Shown here: piece by piece, positions 36,165 to 47,171 of the stretch | Position numbering within the stretch: position 1 is the stretch's first letter | How the letters are laid out: each line of letters begins with the position of its first letter | Assembly (NCBI RefSeq): GCF_047777955.1 | Contig: NZ_CP180537.1 | Location: 4,154,001 to 4,218,000, forward strand | Length of the DNA stretch: 64,000 nucleotides | Reading direction: 5' to 3' | DNA from: Didemnitutus sp047777955 | GTDB lineage: Bacteria > Verrucomicrobiota > Verrucomicrobiia > Opitutales > Opitutaceae | Notes under the pieces: generated by a model | Told to the model about the DNA's origin: nothing | The model's database searches: none | What the model saw: only the letters and a program-made list of their open reading frames with translations | Program-made: the position numbers and the translations under genes

Positions 36165-38743
36165 TTGGCGAGCCCGGGCCTCCCCGGCAGCTTGCACGGC
36201 CGTGACTCCCCTCTCCTGCGCGCCATGCTGCTCGCCGCGGTCCTGGGCGCCGGCGCCCCCGTCGGCGCAACCCCACCCGCCCTCCTTCCCGGCCTCCAGC
36301 ACGACGGTTCCGTGCTCCTGCCCAACCAGTGGTCGCTCCGTCCCGCGGGCCGCCAGGTCCCGCTCGGCGACTTCCCCGTGAATCTCGCCGTCCATCCCAG
36401 CGGGCGCTACGTCGCCGCGCTGCACTGCGGCTACTCGCGACACGAGATCCGCATCCTCGAGCTGCCCTCGGGACAGCCGCTCTCGAGCTTCCCGCTCGCC
36501 GAGGCGTTCTACGGCCTCGCCTGGTCGCCCGACGGCCGGCGCCTTTACGCCAGCGGCGCGAGCCTGGAGGTCGTGCACGAGCTCGCCTTCGCCTCGGGCC
36601 TCCTCTCCGCGGCCCGCGAGCTGCGCGTCCGCCGCGCCGGCGAGACCGGCGTGCCCATCGGCCTCGCCCCGAGCGCCGACGGAGCCGCCCTCTACGTCGC
36701 CGAAGGCTGGGGCCAGGCGGTGAAGAAACTCGCGCTCGCCGACGGCCGCCTGCTCTGGAGCAACACCCTCGCCGCCGCGCCGCCCAACTCCGGCACCGAC
36801 CCCGAGGGGCGCCGCTGGAAGATGGTCGCGTCCACCGACGCCGCCTTCCCCTACGCCCTCGTGCCGGACGAGAAACACGGCCGCGTTTTCGTCAGCCTCT
36901 GGGCGCAGTCCGCCGTCGCCGTCCTCGACGCCGCGAGCGGCCGCACCCTCGCGCGCTGGCCCGTCGGCGCCCACCCGAACGAGATGCTCCTGGCGCGCGA
37001 CGGCCGCCTCTTCGTCGCCGAGGCCAACCTCAACACCGTGAGCGTGCTCGATGCGCAGGACGGCCGCGTGCTCGAGCAGCTCTCCGCCGCCTTCGCCCCC
37101 GACGCGCCGCCGGGCGCCACGCCCAACAGCCTCGCGCTCACGCCCGACGGCCGCACCCTCTTCGTCGCCAACGCCAACACCAACGCGCTCGCCGTCTTCG
37201 ACGTCTCCGACCGCGCCGCCGCCCGCTCGCTCGGCTTCATCCCCGTGGGCTGGTATCCCACCGCCGTGCGCGTGGCCCCCGACGGCCGCGCGCTGCTCGT
37301 CGCCAACGGCAAGGGCGTCGCCTCCGCGCCGAATCCCGGCGGTCCCTTCCCCGGCGACCCGCGTCCGCGCCGGCTCCAGGCCTACATCGCCGCGCTCTTC
37401 CGCGGCACCCTCAGCCTCATCGACTGGCCCGCCGCGGCCGAGCGCCCCGCGCAACTCGCCGCCTGGACGCGCGACGCCCTCGCCTGCTCACCGCTCTCCC
37501 CCGCCCTGCGCCCGCAGCGCGAGCGCCCCGCCGATTCGCCGATCCCCGCCCGCCTCGGCGAGCCGTCGCCGCTCCGGCACGTCATCTACATCGTCCGCGA
37601 GAACCGCACCTACGACCAGATCCTGGGCGATCTCGAGATCGGCAACGGCGCGCGCGAGCTCTGCCTCTTCCCCGAGGACGTCACGCCCAACGCCCACGCC
37701 CTCGCCCGCGAATTCACGCTGCTCGACAATTTCTATGTCGACGGCGAGGTCAGCGCCGACGGCCACGAGTGGACCCTGGGCGCCTACGCCAGCGACTTCG
37801 TCGAGAAAAGCTGGCCGCTGAACTACGGCCACAACGCGCGCCGGAAATACGACTACCCCGGCGAGGCCGCCTACGACATCACGCGGCCCGCGCGCGGCTA
37901 CCTCTGGGACGCCGCCGCGCGCGCCGGCGTCACCTACCGCAGTTACGGCGAGTTCGTCCGGGAAATCCGGGGCAAGCCCGGCACCGCCCTGCCGTCGATC
38001 CCGGTGCTGCGCGACCACATCGATCCCCAGTTCCACGGCTTCGACCTCGACTATCCCGACGTGAAGCGCGCCGCGCGCTTCATCGCCGAGCTCCGGCGCT
38101 TCGAGCAGGAGGGCGCCATGCCGCGCCTCCAGGTCATCCGCCTCGGCAACGATCACACGGCCGGCGCCCGCGCCGGCGCGCGGACGCCCACCGCCCTGGT
38201 GGCCGACAACGACCTCGCCCTCGGCCAGATCGTCGAGGCGGTCACCCAGTCGCGCTTCTGGCCCTCCACCGCGATCTGCATCCTCGAGGACGACGCCCAG
38301 AACGGCCCCGATCACGTCGACGCGCACCGCAGCCCCGCCTTCGTCATCAGCCCCTACACCCGCCGGCGGCACATCGACTCCTCCCTCTACTCGACCACGA
38401 GCATGCTGCGCACGATCGAGCTCATCCTCGGCCTCGAGCCAATGTCGCAGTTCGACGCCGCGGCCACGCCGCTCTTCGGCGTTTTCCAGGCGCAGCCCGA
38501 CCTGGCCGGCTTCGTGGCGCGCACGCCGCGGGTCGACCGCACCGCCCGCAACACCGCCGCGGCGTGGGGGCGCGCCAGTCCGCGCAGATGGACCTGCGCG
38601 AGGCCGATCGCGCCGACGACCTCGTGTTGAACGAGATCGTCTGGCGCTCGGTCAAGGGCGCCGGCTCCCCGATGCCCTCGCCGGTCCGCGCCGCCTTCGT
38701 CCGCCCGCCGCCACGCGGGACGGCGGAGGAGGACGACGATTGA
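36165..38743 (+). CDS. YncE-type propeller / alkaline-phosphatase-family fusion (frameshifted near end)
   Basis: About 859 residues after correction, exported (hydrophobic AMLLAAVLGAGAPVGA near the start). The first half is a seven-bladed YVTN/YncE propeller with VAVHPSGRYVAAL-like blades, LAWSPDGRRLYASG, LALTPDGRTLFVANANTNALAVFD and VAPDGRALLVANG. The second half is a phosphoesterase domain with HVIYIVRENRTYDQILGDL, DNFYVDGEVSADGHEW and RLGNDHTAG metal motifs. The frame breaks in the G-run 38566-38570; the corrected tail runs ARQSAQMDLREADRADDL to TAEEDDD. The start is uncertain: TTG 36165 or ATG 36225. It lies 12 bases after the sulfatase, so co-transcription is likely. Probably releases phosphate from an unknown ester. 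Confidence 0.85.
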
Positions 38744-39133
38744 TCAGGACGCAGCGGCTCCGGCCGCCGCCCGGATGAGATCGAGCCGCGCCGCGCGCCG
38801 GCGCGTGACACGCGCGGGGACGGGCGCCGGCGCGGGATCCTCGGGCGGGAAGATCAGGTAGGCGCCGCAGTTTTCGCACAGGTGCAGGTCGTCGCTGGCG
38901 GCGGCCTGGCGCACCCAGGCCGCGAGCTTGAGGTGGCAGCCGCCGCACACGCCGTGGCGCACCTCGGCGATCGGCTTCACCCGGTTCACGACGAGCCGGT
39001 TGTAGTGCGCGAGCACGGGCGGCGGGATCTGGGCGCGCAATTCCGCCGCGCGCTGCTGTCGTTCGCCGGCCACGTCGCCGGACCGGCTTTCGATCTGTTG
39101 GAGTTCCTGAAGGAGAGGGATGCAGGCATTCAT
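38744..39133 (-). CDS. C4 zinc-ribbon protein
   Basis: A 129-residue protein. An N-terminal helical segment (PLLQELQQIESRSGDVAGE...) is followed by a zinc ribbon: VCGGCHLKL and LHLCENCGAYLIF, two CxxC knuckles 24 residues apart. The C-terminus is Ala/Arg rich. This matches the CT398/YbgA-like helical-hairpin plus zf-RING_7 proteins, here lacking most of the coiled coil. Function is unknown, perhaps nucleic-acid binding. Its stop abuts the phosphatase gene stop on the other strand. Confidence 0.75.
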   Translation of the reverse strand: MNACIPLLQELQQIESRSGDVAGERQQRAAELRAQIPPPVLAHYNRLVVNRVKPIAEVRHGVCGGCHLKLAAWVRQAAASDDLHLCENCGAYLIFPPEDPAPAPVPARVTRRRAARLDLIRAAAGAAAS

Positions 39134-39150
39134 GACATGAAGGGGACAGG

Positions 39151-39184
39151 GAAAAGAAAGGGCGGCCCGTCGTCCGGGCCGCCC
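39151..39184 (-). terminator. Terminator of the Ala/Pro-rich small gene
   Basis: On the minus strand a perfect 10-base-pair stem GGGCGGCCCG / CGGGCCGCCC (39160-39184) with a 5-base loop is followed by TTTCTTTTCC. It begins 14 bases after the small gene's stop. Confidence 0.88.
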
Positions 39185-39197
39185 GTGTGGAGTCAGG

Positions 39198-39401
39198 TCA
39201 AAGGGCCGGCGCGTGCTTCGACGCGCGCTGCTTCTTGCCCGGACGCGGCGCGGCGGGTTTCACCGCGGCGGTGACGACGGGCTGGGGCGCGACGGACGGA
39301 GCGGAGGCGGTCGGGGCGACCGACACGACGGCGGGCACGGGAGCCGGCTGGGCGGCGACGGGCGCCGGCGGGTTCGTGACAGGAATAGTCTCGGGATTCA
39401 T
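39198..39401 (-). CDS. Ala/Pro/Val-rich small protein, 67 aa
   Basis: Starts MNPETIPVTNPPAPVAAQPA and ends in a basic tail GKKQRASKHAPAL. It is low-complexity with no signal peptide. A strong terminator directly downstream and an isolated position between two leftward genes support a real, separately transcribed gene. The acidic/neutral head with a Lys/Arg-rich tail could suggest nucleic-acid binding, as in histone-like proteins, but nothing is diagnostic. Confidence 0.5.
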   Translation of the reverse strand: MNPETIPVTNPPAPVAAQPAPVPAVVSVAPTASAPSVAPQPVVTAAVKPAAPRPGKKQRASKHAPAL

Positions 39402-39608
39402 GAGGAATGAAGTTGAAGGTTGATGCGCCCGATGCGGACGCACTTTCCCTATCGCAGCGCTCGTGCCGCCGGACCGGACGGCGTCACTTCCGCACGCAGG
39501 CAAACGACTTGCCGCGGGAATCGCCTGCCTCACCCCACTCGCGCCCGCGTTCGCGCGGGGGCGGTTCCGTGCAATCTCTGCACCGCGCCGGCCCGCGCGG
39601 TGCAATTT

Positions 39609-40616
<1,008 letters not shown>

Positions 40617-40898
40617 GACCCCGCAATGCGCCCGCCGCGCCGCGCGCGCAAGCGCCCGCCGTGTATTCGGCGCGACGCTGCTGCCGCCGCCGCGCCGCGG
40701 GCGACGTTGAGCAGTGTCAGGCCGGCTGATGGGCCCGATGAGCAATGCTCCAAGCCCGCAGCGCCCCACGAGTAAGCCCGCCTTTGCCGCGCGCCGTGGG
40801 CGCCGCCACGCGCCACGGCAAAAATTGCACCAAAGCTCATCCGGGTCGGTGCGCCGGCTAATTTCCGCCGCGCCGCGGCGGACGGGAGGACACGCGCG
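40617..40898. other. 282-base intergenic gap
   Basis: Upstream of the sigma-54 activator and downstream of the periplasmic-protein gene. It contains an 11-base palindrome GAGCA-A-TGCTC near 40740, but no convincing gene, sigma-54 (-24/-12) promoter or terminator. Confidence 0.4.
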
Positions 40899-41437
40899 TC
40901 ACTTCGCCGCGACGGCGACCTGCCACTCCTCGGGCAGCTCCTGGCCGTTCGCCTTCGCGACGGCGCGGAGGAAGAACTGGCCCTTGAGCGCCTCCGGGAA
41001 CGCCGCCGTCAGCATCGCGGCGAGCCCGGCGTCCTCCTTGCGGATGATGAAATAGAGCGCGAACCGGCCCTTGCCGGCGGTCTGCGTCGCCTTGAGCACT
41101 TCGAAGTCGGAGTTGATCATCGCGCGCGGCAGGCCCGAGCCGACGACGAGGCCGACGTCGAAGCTGCCGTTCGCCAGTCCCCACGCCGCGCGGTCGGCAT
41201 CGGGAGCCTGGGGCTTCACCGGCACCGGTTCTTGGCAGCGCCGGCCGAGCTCGAAGGCCAGTGCCTCCGCGAACGCGGTGTGCAGGGCATCGTGCCCCGC
41301 GGCGCGGCGGTCGGCATCGACGATGGCCAGCCGCAGCGCGCGGCTGGATTCGACGCGGAGTTGGTTTTCTCGGCGCCCGGCGCCGCCGTGACGGCGCACG
41401 CCAAGGCCAGCCAGACGACAAGGGGCTTCGTGGACAT
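40899..41437 (-). CDS. Periplasmic solute-binding-like protein (frameshifted)
   Basis: About 179 residues after correction. Signal peptide MSTKPLVVWLALACAVTAAPGA, then a type 2 periplasmic-binding-like domain: LRLAIVDADRRAAGHDALHTAFAE, DRAAWGLANGSFDVGLVVG, FEVLKATQTAGKGRFALYFIIRK and AVAKANGQELPEEWQVAV. The frame is lost in the T-run 41365-41368 (A-run in the gene). It is shorter than full solute-binding proteins and has no ABC-transporter neighbours, so transport is not claimed. ATG 41437 is chosen over TTG 41443. Confidence 0.6.
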
Positions 41438-41664
41438 GGACAACGTGGGGTTGAGGGGACTAAGCGGCCACCCGTCTCATCGGCACAGGCCGCGCGCGAC
41501 TTGAGCGCGGACATCGGTGGCGCGAGCGGCGCGCGTGGCGTTTTCGCGGCGAATCGGGCCAGCAACTTGGTGAGGTTCATTCCCTGCGGCGATGGGCGAA
41601 GGCGCGCGCGCTTGCGGTGGCGCCACGCGCTGTTCCTCTCGGCGCCCGTCACCTAACCATTCCC

Positions 41665-42417
41665 ATGCCTTCGTCCCTTCCCACCCGCTTCGCCGTGCTC
41701 GTCTACGGCCTCCTCAGCTACGCCGTATTCTTCGTCACCTTTCTCTACGCCGTCGGCTTCATCGGCAATTTCGGCGTGCCGAAGACGATCGACGGCGCAC
41801 CGGTCGTGCCGCTGGCCGACGCGCTGCTCGTGAACGGGCTGCTGCTCACGCTCTTCGCCGTGCAGCACAGCGTGATGGCGCGGCCGTTCTTCAAGCGCGC
41901 CCTCGCCCGCATCCTCCCGGTCGCCGCCGAGCGCTCGACCTACGTGCTGGCGTCGTCGCTGGCGCTGATCGCGCTCTTCCGCTTCTGGCAGCCGATGGGC
42001 GGCGGCGTCTGGTCGGTCGAGCAGCCGGCGGCGCGCCTGCTGCTCCAGGTCGGCTACGGCGCCGGCTGGCTCATCGTCCTCGGCACGACCTTCCTCATCC
42101 ACCACTTCGACCTCTTCGGCCTGCGCCAGGTCTGGCTCTTTTTCCGCGGGCGCGACTACACCGGCCTGAAGTTCGTCACGCCCGGACCGTATCGCCTCGT
42201 GCGCCACCCGCTCTACGTCGGCTGGCTGGTCACCTTCTGGAGCACGCCGCAGATGACGCTGGCGCACCTCTTCTTCGCGGTGATGACGACAGCCTACATC
42301 CTCGTCGCGATCCAGTTCGAGGAGCGCGACCTCGCCGACGCGCATCCGGAATATCACGACTACCGCCGCCGCACGCCGATGCTCGTCCCGCGCCTGCGCC
42401 GCGACGAGGCGAACTGA
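41665..42417 (+). CDS. mddA: Methanethiol S-methyltransferase (MddA-like)
   Basis: A 250-residue membrane methyltransferase of the isoprenylcysteine-methyltransferase fold. MddA signatures: GFIGNFGVPKTIDG, LFAVQHSVMARPFFKRALAR, ERSTYVLASSLALI, FLIHHFDLFGLRQVWLF, YRLVRHPLYVGWLVTFWSTP and IQFEERDLADAHPEY. About five or six membrane helices. MddA methylates methanethiol (and likely methylselenol) with SAM to form dimethyl sulfide. ATG 41665. It is followed by a terminator-like hairpin and a second S-methyltransferase. Confidence 0.82.
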   Translation: MPSSLPTRFAVLVYGLLSYAVFFVTFLYAVGFIGNFGVPKTIDGAPVVPLADALLVNGLLLTLFAVQHSVMARPFFKRALARILPVAAERSTYVLASSLALIALFRFWQPMGGGVWSVEQPAARLLLQVGYGAGWLIVLGTTFLIHHFDLFGLRQVWLFFRGRDYTGLKFVTPGPYRLVRHPLYVGWLVTFWSTPQMTLAHLFFAVMTTAYILVAIQFEERDLADAHPEYHDYRRRTPMLVPRLRRDEAN

Positions 42418-42515
42418 CTTTCCGCCCTCGGGCCGGGCGTGTGTGCCCGCCCGGGCGGCGCGGCGGGACCCGTTCCCGCCGGGCGCACTGGGCAGTGCGC
42501 CGAGATTTCTCTTGG

Positions 42516-42546
42516 AACCGCACCCGCGTGGTGCGGTTCTTTCTTT
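42516..42546 (+). terminator. Terminator/attenuator between mddA and the TPMT gene
   Basis: Perfect 8-base-pair stem AACCGCAC / GTGCGGTT (42516-42523 with 42531-42538), 7-base loop, then CTTTCTTT. The next ATG is only 11 bases after the stem, leaving no room for a promoter between, so it may act as an attenuator for the downstream gene. Confidence 0.75.
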
Positions 42547-42549
42547 GCC

Positions 42550-43140
42550 ATGAGCCACCCGTCGCGCCCGGAGTTCTGGGATGAACGCTATGCCGCCGGC
42601 AAGACGCCGTGGGACTACGGCGGCGTCCCGCCGCAGCTCCGGCACTATCTCGCGGCGCGGCCGAACGGCGGGCGCGCGCTCGTCCCGGGCTGCGGGTCCG
42701 GCCACGAGATTGCGGCCTTCCACGCCGCCGGCTACGACGTCACCGCGATCGACTTCGCCCCCGCCGCCGTCGAGCGCGCCCGCGCCAATCTCGGGCCGCG
42801 GCTGGGCGAGCGCGTGCTGCTCGGCGATTTTTTCACCCACGATTTCGCGGCGGCGCCGTTCGACGTCATCTACGAGCGCACGTTCCTCTGCGCGCTGCCG
42901 CCGGATCTGCGCGCGCCCTACGCCGCGCGCATGCGGCAGCTGCTGGCGCCGGGCGGCGCGCTGATCGGGCTGTTCTACCTCGGCGAGGAAATGGACGGTC
43001 CGCCCTATGCCCTCCACGCGGCGGACGAAGCGCAGCTGTTCCCGCCGCACCTCCAGCAGGTGCAGGACCAGCCGGCCGCGGAACCGTTCCCGCTCTTCGG
43101 CGACAACGAGCGCTGGCGCGAATACCGCCGCGTCAGCTGA
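42550..43140 (+). CDS. TPMT-family SAM-dependent S-methyltransferase
   Basis: A 196-residue cytoplasmic protein. The TPMT pattern is clear: FWDERYAAGKTPWDYGGVPPQL, ALVPGCGSGHEIAAFHAAGYDVTAIDFAPAAVERA (SAM site), DVIYERTFLCALPPDLRAPYA and LIGLFYLGEE. Bacterial TPMT-like enzymes methylate thiols and also selenium and tellurium species. Its place directly after mddA suggests a shared role in thiol or chalcogen methylation; this is inferred. No Shine-Dalgarno precedes ATG 42550. Confidence 0.87.
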   Translation: MSHPSRPEFWDERYAAGKTPWDYGGVPPQLRHYLAARPNGGRALVPGCGSGHEIAAFHAAGYDVTAIDFAPAAVERARANLGPRLGERVLLGDFFTHDFAAAPFDVIYERTFLCALPPDLRAPYAARMRQLLAPGGALIGLFYLGEEMDGPPYALHAADEAQLFPPHLQQVQDQPAAEPFPLFGDNERWREYRRVS

Positions 43141-43149
43141 CCGCCCGCC

Positions 43150-44789
43150 TCACTGGTTCAGCGGCACGAAACCCCACTGTGCGGCGGAGAACAGGCCGCG
43201 GTCGCTCAGCTTCAGATCGGGGATCACGAGCAGGGCCATGAACGAAAGCGTCATGAACGGCGCGTCGAGCTTGGAGCCGAGCTTCTTGGCCCCCGGTCGA
43301 GCGCGGTGTAGCGCGCCGCCACCCAGCGGCCGTCGCGATCCGACATCAGCCCCGCGATCGGCAGCGGCAGCACGGTCGCACGACCGTCGCGGCCGACGAG
43401 GCCCAGGCCGCCGCGGTGCTTGATCACGGCGTTCACCGCGCGGGCCAGCGCCGCGTCATCCGCGCCGACGGCCACGATGTTGTGCGAGTCGTGCGCGACC
43501 GAGGAGGCCAGCGCGCCGGCCTTCAGGCCGAAGCCGCGGATGAAGCCCACCGCGACCGGCGCGCGCGGCGCGTAGCGGTTGACGACCGCGATCTTCAGCA
43601 GGTCGCGCTTCGGGTCGGCGACGAACGCCCGCTCGCGCACCGTCGGCTCCTCGCGCAACCGGCGCGTGATGAGCTGGCCGTTGAGCGCCTCGATCACGTT
43701 CAGCTTCGCGCCGCCCGTCGGCCGCACCGCGAAATCCGCCGCCGTGCGCGGGCGGGCGCGGAAGCGATTCGGCGTCCGCGCGCGGAGACGCTTGAGCCGC
43801 GAGCGGCCGTTGGCCGCCACCAGCGCGCCGGCGATGTAGGTGCGCTCGACGCGGAAGTTCTTCCAGCCGTCGACGACGATGAAGTCCGCCGGATCGCCCT
43901 CGCGCAGCAGGCCGACGTCCATCCGGTAGTGCTCGACCGGGTTGACGCTGGCGGCGCGCAGGACGTCGAAGCGATCCGCGCCGGTCGCGAGCGCGCGGCG
44001 GACGTGCGCGTCGAGGTGGTGCTGCACGAGCAGGTCCGGGTGCAGGTCGTCGCAGCACAGCATCACCCGCGCGGCGTGCGTCCGCAGCAGCGGCGCCAGG
44101 GCGGCGAAGTTCCGCGCCGCCGAGCCCTCGCGGATGAGGATCTTCATCCCCGCGGCGAGCTTGTCCTGCGCCTCCTCGAGCGTGAAGCACTCGTGGTCGG
44201 TCGACGGGCCGGCGGCGGCGTAGGCGCGCGCCGGGGCGCCGCGGAGGCCGGGCGCGTGACCGTCGACCGGTTTGCCAAGTTTCCGCGCCGTCGCGATCAT
44301 CGCGTGCAGCGCGGGGTCGCCGGCGAGCACGCCGGGGAAGTTCATCACCTCGGCGAGGTAGTGGACGTCGCGGCGCCGCAGCAGCCGCGCCACCGCCTTC
44401 GCGTCCAGCGCCGCGCCGGCGGTCTCGAAGATCGTGGCCGGCACGCACGAGGGCGCGCCGAAGTGGAATTTCAGCGGCGTGCGCGCACCGTCGCGGATCA
44501 TGTAGTCGACGCCGGCGGCGCCGAGGACGTTGGCGATCTCGTGCGGGTCGGAGATCGTCGCCACCGTGCCGTGCACCACGGCGAGCCGCGCGAACTCCGA
44601 GGGCGGCAACAGCGAGCTCTCGATGTGGATGTGGGCGTCGACGAAGCCGGGCAGGATCAGCCGCGTCGCGCGCACGGTGTCGTCGCGGATGACACGGAAA
44701 ATGCGTCCGTCGCGCCACTCGACCCGGCCTGCGTAGCAGGTTCGGGCGTGCAAATCCACGATCTGGCCGTCAAGTTTGCCGCTGTTCAC
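43150..44789 (-). CDS. ade: Adenine deaminase (frameshifted near C-terminus)
   Basis: About 546 residues after correction; converts adenine to hypoxanthine. Metal-binding HIHIESSLLPPSEFARLAVVHG, TISDPHEIANVLG, DHECFTLEEAQDKLAAGMKI and MLCCDDLHPDLL are all adenine deaminase motifs, with VAHDSHNIVAVG in the C-terminal domain. The frame is lost in the C-run 43290-43294; corrected, RGAKKLGSKLDAPFMTLSFM continues to LFSAAQWGFVPLNQ. The start is GTG 44789. It converges on the TPMT gene and diverges from the Deg-like protease. Confidence 0.9.
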
Positions 44790-44857
44790 CGCCCCAGATT
44801 GGGGCGACGAGCGGGTCGGGCCAATCCGCTTTTCGCGCCCCAGCGATCCGTTCCCCC

Positions 44858-46392
44858 ATGCGCCTCACCCTGCTCGCCCGCCTCGCCCTGCTCTCGTCCT
44901 GCTTCGTCCTCGCCGCGCGCGCGGACGCCCCCAGCCCGCCGCGCCGGCGACCGGCGCCCCGGCGATCGAGAATTCGATCGTGAAGGTGTTCTCCACCGTG
45001 CGCGGCCCCGACCTGGCCCGGCCGTGGACCAAGAGCTCGCCGCGCGAGGCCTCCGGCTCGGGCGTCGTCATCGAGGGCAAGCGCATCCTGACCAACGCCC
45101 ACGTCGTCCTCTACGCCAGCCAGGTCCAGGTGCAGGGCAACCAGTCGGGCGAGAAGATCCCGGCGCGGGTCGAGGCGATCGCCCCCGGCATCGACCTCGC
45201 GGTGCTGAAGCTCGACGACGAGTCGTTCTTCGACACGCGCCCGGCGCTGCCGCGCGCCAAGCAGCTGCCCGCGGTGAAGGACCCGGTCATGGCCTACGGC
45301 TTCCCCACCGGCGGCACCGGCCTCTCGATCACGAAGGGCATCGTGTCGCGCGTCGACTTCACCAACTACAACTTTCCCGTCTCCGGCCTCCGCATCCAGA
45401 TCGACGCCGCGATCAATCCCGGCAACAGCGGCGGCCCCGCGCTCAGCGGCGACCAGATGATCGGCCTCGCGTTCAGCCGGCTCGGCGGCGGCGACAACAT
45501 CGGCTACATCATCCCCAACGAGGAGATCGATCTCTTCCTCGCCGACATCGCCGACGGCAAATACGACGGCAAGCCGGCCGCCTTCGAGCAGCTCCAGCCG
45601 CTGCAAAATCCCGCGCTTCGCGCCTTCGCCAAAATCCCGAAGGGCACCACGGGCGTCCTCGTCACCCAGCCCGACAGCGCCGCCGCCGACTACCCGCTCC
45701 GGCGCTGGGACGTCATCACGCACATCGGCGACGCGGCGATCGACGACGAGGGCATGATCAAGCTCGGCGAGAATCTCCGTGTCGGGTTCGCCTACCGCAT
45801 CCAGCACCTCGAGAAAAACGGCCGCGTGCCGCTCGCCATCCTGCGCGACGGCCACCCGCTGCAGATCGAGCTGCCCGTCGCGCGCACGCGCGCGATGCTC
45901 ATCCCCTCGCTCGCGGGCGAATACCCCGCGTATTTCATCTACGGACCGCTCGTCTTCTCCACGCCGTTCGCCGAGCTGCTCTCGGTGAACACCCCGCAGG
46001 CGAGCCAGCTCTACAGCGTCCTCGGCCGCATCGGCAGTCCGCTCATCACCCGCCGCCACGAGCGCCCGGCCTTCGCGGGCGAGCAGCTCGTCGTCGTGTC
46101 CTCGCCGCTCTTCGCCCACAAGCTCGGCCGCGGCTACTCCAACCCCACCCTCCGCGTGGTCGACACCGTGAACGGCACCGCGGTCCGGAACCTCGCCCAC
46201 CTCGTCGCCCTGCTGCGCGACGCCACCGGCGAGTTCGTCGTCTTCCGCTTCCACGGCGAGGGCACGGACGCGATCATCCTCCCGCGCGCCGAGGCCGTCG
46301 CCGCCACCGACGAGATCCTCAACGACAACGGCATCCGCGCCCAGGCCTCGCCCGACCTGCTCGCGGTCTGGACCGCCCGACCGGGCAAGTGA
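44858..46392 (+). CDS. Deg/HtrA-like serine protease with PDZ domains (frameshifted near start)
   Basis: About 511 residues after correction, exported (MRLTLLARLALLSSCFVLAARA). The trypsin-like domain has the triad His in ILTNAHVVLYA, Asp in APGIDLAVLKL and Ser in NPGNSGGPAL. PDZ-like regions follow (GVLVTQPDSAAADYPL, WDVITHIGDAAID), and FIYGPLVFSTPFAELL marks the second PDZ typical of plant Deg-type proteases rather than DegP. The frame breaks in the C-run 44930-44934, just after the signal peptide. Role: periplasmic protein quality control, inferred. Confidence 0.85.
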
Positions 46393-46455
46393 GCCGGCCT
46401 TCCCCCGCCCAAAAACGACTCGCAAAACGGCACCGCCGGTGCACGTTTCGACCCC

Positions 46456-47103
46456 ATGTCCGCTCACAATCTCACCCGCGATTACCCGAACCCGCTCACG
46501 CCGCGCCTGGACGACGATGACGACCGCGAGGACCCGACCGTCGGCAAGACGCCGACCCCGGTGGGCGCGCAGATCCAGCGCAAGTTCCTCGAACAGCGGA
46601 AAATCTTCCTCTGGGGCGCCGTGACCGACGAATCGGCGAAGGACCTCACCGAGAAGCTCCTCTACCTCGAGGCCGTCGCGCCCGGCAAGGAGATCAACTT
46701 CTACATGAACACCCCCGGCGGCTCGATCACGGCCGGCATGGCGGTGTTCGACACCATCAAGCTCATCACCTCGCCGGTGAACGTCATCGTCACCGGCATG
46801 GCCGCCTCGATGGGTTCGATCCTGCTCAGCGCCGCGCAGAAGGGCCGCCGCTACCTCTACCCGCACGCGCGCGTGCTCATCCACCAGCCGCTCATCTCCG
46901 GCCGCTTCATCGGCCCCGCGACGGACATCAACATCCAGGCCCAGGAAATGGAGAAGATGCGCGCCGAGCTGAACCAGATCCTCGCCGAGGCCTCCGGCCA
47001 GCCGATCGAGAAGATCACCAAGGACAGCGACCGCGACTACTACCTGAACGCCAAGGAAGCCATCGCCTACGGCCTCGCCGACAAGATCGTCGACAAGATC
47101 TGA
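46456..47103 (+). CDS. clpP: ClpP, ATP-dependent Clp protease proteolytic subunit
   Basis: A 215-residue serine protease. Catalytic Ser118 in GMAASMGS, His143 in ARVLIHQPL, and Asp in the DSDRDYYLNAKEA block complete the triad. FYMNTPGGSITAGMAVFDTI is the family core. The N-terminus is extended and acidic (RLDDDDDREDP) and the usual GQA loop reads SGRFIGPATDI, a divergent ClpP. Works with ClpX/ClpA, which are not in the window. A strong terminator follows. Confidence 0.92.
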   Translation: MSAHNLTRDYPNPLTPRLDDDDDREDPTVGKTPTPVGAQIQRKFLEQRKIFLWGAVTDESAKDLTEKLLYLEAVAPGKEINFYMNTPGGSITAGMAVFDTIKLITSPVNVIVTGMAASMGSILLSAAQKGRRYLYPHARVLIHQPLISGRFIGPATDINIQAQEMEKMRAELNQILAEASGQPIEKITKDSDRDYYLNAKEAIAYGLADKIVDKI

Positions 47104-47129
47104 GCGCGGAGCCGCACGCCTTCATTTTC

Positions 47130-47158
47130 AGCCCGCCCGCGAGGGCGGGCTTTTTCTT
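47130..47158 (+). terminator. Rho-independent terminator of clpP
   Basis: Perfect 9-base-pair stem AGCCCGCCC / GGGCGGGCT (47130-47138 with 47143-47151), GCGA loop, then TTTTTCTTT. It lies 26 bases after the clpP stop. Confidence 0.93.
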
Positions 47159-47171
47159 TCCCCGCCGCGCC

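Noticed and set aside
41438..41580. Possible small leftward gene starting ATG 41580 with AGGGA next to the start
   Set aside because: The frame runs into the periplasmic-protein gene in the wrong frame and shows no recognisable sequence; the AGGGA is too close to the ATG.
43416..46520. 1034-codon frame across adenine deaminase (antisense) and the protease
   Set aside because: Crosses two real genes in other frames; no domain recognisable.
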